A stretch of DNA of 64,000 bases from a candidate division KSB1 bacterium (GTDB lineage: Bacteria; Zhuqueibacterota; Zhuqueibacteria; Zhuqueibacterales; Zhuqueibacteraceae), in assembly GCA_034506175.1 (NCBI GenBank), contig JAPDQB010000019.1, positions 44,315 to 108,314 of the forward strand, read 5' to 3'. The translations under genes were made by a program, and so were the position numbers. Shown in pieces: positions 63,619 through 64,000 of the stretch. Each line of letters begins with the position of its first letter. The stretch's first letter is position 1. The notes below the pieces were generated by a model. That model was not told the DNA's origin. It saw only the letters and a program-made list of their open reading frames with translations, and made no database searches.

Positions 63619-63682
63619 ACCACGAAAATGCTGTAGCGCAGGCTTCCAGCCTGCATGCAGACAAGATGTCTGCGCTACATTT
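63619..63682. repeat. GTAGCGCAG palindrome, copy 2
   Basis: Almost the same sequence as 25063: ACCACGAAAATGCTGTAGCG, GCTTCCAGCC, GACAAGATGTCTGCGCTAC. It begins just upstream of upp. Confidence 0.9.
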
Positions 63683-63706
63683 CCTCTGAAAATAAGTTCG
63701 TCGTTG

Positions 63707-63766
63707 CGCCTTTAGGCGTCGGGCTCCCGACAAAAGTTGAACGCCTGAAGGCGACACGACAAACGT
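63707..63766. repeat. CGCCTTTAGGCG / CGCCTGAAGGCG inverted repeat
   Basis: GTCGTTGCGCCTTTAGGCGT pairs with ACGCCTGAAGGCGACACGAC around a short loop that itself contains GGGCTCCCG. A separate palindrome between two GTAGCGCAG copies. Confidence 0.8.
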
Positions 63767-63809
63767 TTATTTTCATCATTATCGGGTGCCGCGCCCGGCA
63801 TGGGCAATT

Positions 63810-63873
63810 ACCACGAAAATGCTGTAGCGCAGGCTTCCAGCCTGCATGCAGACAAGATGTCTGCGCTACATTT
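63810..63873. repeat. GTAGCGCAG palindrome, copy 3
   Basis: Second full copy in the terminal 400 bases, same orientation as at 63619. Confidence 0.9.
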
Positions 63874-63906
63874 ACCACGAAAATGCCGTAGCGCAGGCTT
63901 CCAGCC
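63874..63906. repeat. GTAGCGCAG palindrome, truncated copy 4
   Basis: Directly joined to copy 3: ACCACGAAAATGCCGTAGCG and GCAGGCTTCCAGCCC, then it breaks off. The remaining 94 bases to the window end hold nothing I can name. Confidence 0.85.
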
Positions 63907-64000
63907 CAATGTCACTAACTTTTTGTACGGCGTTAATTAACAAAACATGAGGACAAATTTACACCGAGGACATAAATACACTCTTGATTTTTATTTTTTT

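Noticed and set aside
1..64000. tRNA or rRNA genes
   Set aside because: No cloverleaf-like sequence with a T-arm GGTTCGA pattern or rRNA segment was recognised on either strand.

Overview
The window reads as a chromosomal stretch of a Gram-negative-type bacterium. An outer membrane is implied by a Kdo transferase (waaA), an efflux adaptor and a secreted protein with a C-terminal FlgD/type-IX-like sorting domain (NFPNPFNPST... ending near the C-terminus). That tail, together with many exported proteins of no clear family, fits the FCB group, most like the Calditrichota/KSB1-type lineages; this placement is inference, since no rRNA or tRNA gene was recognised. The sequence has all the marks of an environmental genome: moderate-to-high GC, short intergenic gaps, many palindromic repeats.

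Layout. 0-6.7 kb (+): end of a glycoamylase-like enzyme, an AidB-type acyl-CoA dehydrogenase, then a sugar ABC importer (binding lipoprotein and two permeases) with a GH1 beta-glucosidase. 6.8-10.9 kb (+): YgiT-type zinc finger, a PaaK/LuxE-like adenylating enzyme, a membrane protein, an aldehyde dehydrogenase/acyl reductase-like enzyme and small coupled ORFs. 11-18 kb (-): MltD-like transglycosylase with LysM domains, SWIM protein, Maf/YceF pyrophosphatase, Uma2, macrodomain and gamma-glutamyltransferase. 18-25.6 kb: a large secreted Ig-repeat protein whose last 1.5 kb is repeated almost perfectly on the other side of an Rpn/DUF2887 nuclease-transposase gene, then a repeat-rich gap. 25.6-28 kb (-): waaA, LytR_C protein and an exported protein. 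28-34.9 kb (+): a FakA-DegV fusion next to plsY, SirB1-like and zinc-ribbon/TPR proteins, a DUF5678/retropepsin pair, two ferredoxin-type proteins and a broken Uma2. 35-41 kb: AmpG-like permease, DinB, MNT-HEPN module, shortened OPT transporter, phospholipase C-type esterase. 41-47 kb: two GH13 amylases, a broken di-heme cytochrome and a broken Rieske protein, Uma2. 47.6-55.3 kb (-): split transketolase, MacA-like adaptor, small ORF and DNA methyltransferase with an internal stop, ABC ATPase and two permeases. 55-64 kb (-): pepD, degenerate receiver/ATPase regulator, second retropepsin pair, AmrS radical SAM enzyme, gabT, a DUF433 antitoxin with a truncated toxin, membrane protein, upp, and a cluster of palindromic repeats.

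How genes work together. Sugar use is a theme (glycoamylase-like, GH1 plus ABC importer, two GH13 enzymes, split transketolase). FakA-DegV plus PlsY form a compact route from free fatty acid to lysophosphatidate. The adenylating enzyme plus ALDH-like protein may reduce a carboxylic acid to an aldehyde.

Most notable are (i) the 1,499-bp direct repeat pair around the Rpn gene, (ii) two separate copies of a small-protein/retropepsin module, (iii) the single-chain fatty acid kinase beside plsY, and (iv) an unusual number of broken reading frames between 33 and 62 kb, which could be true decay or assembly error.
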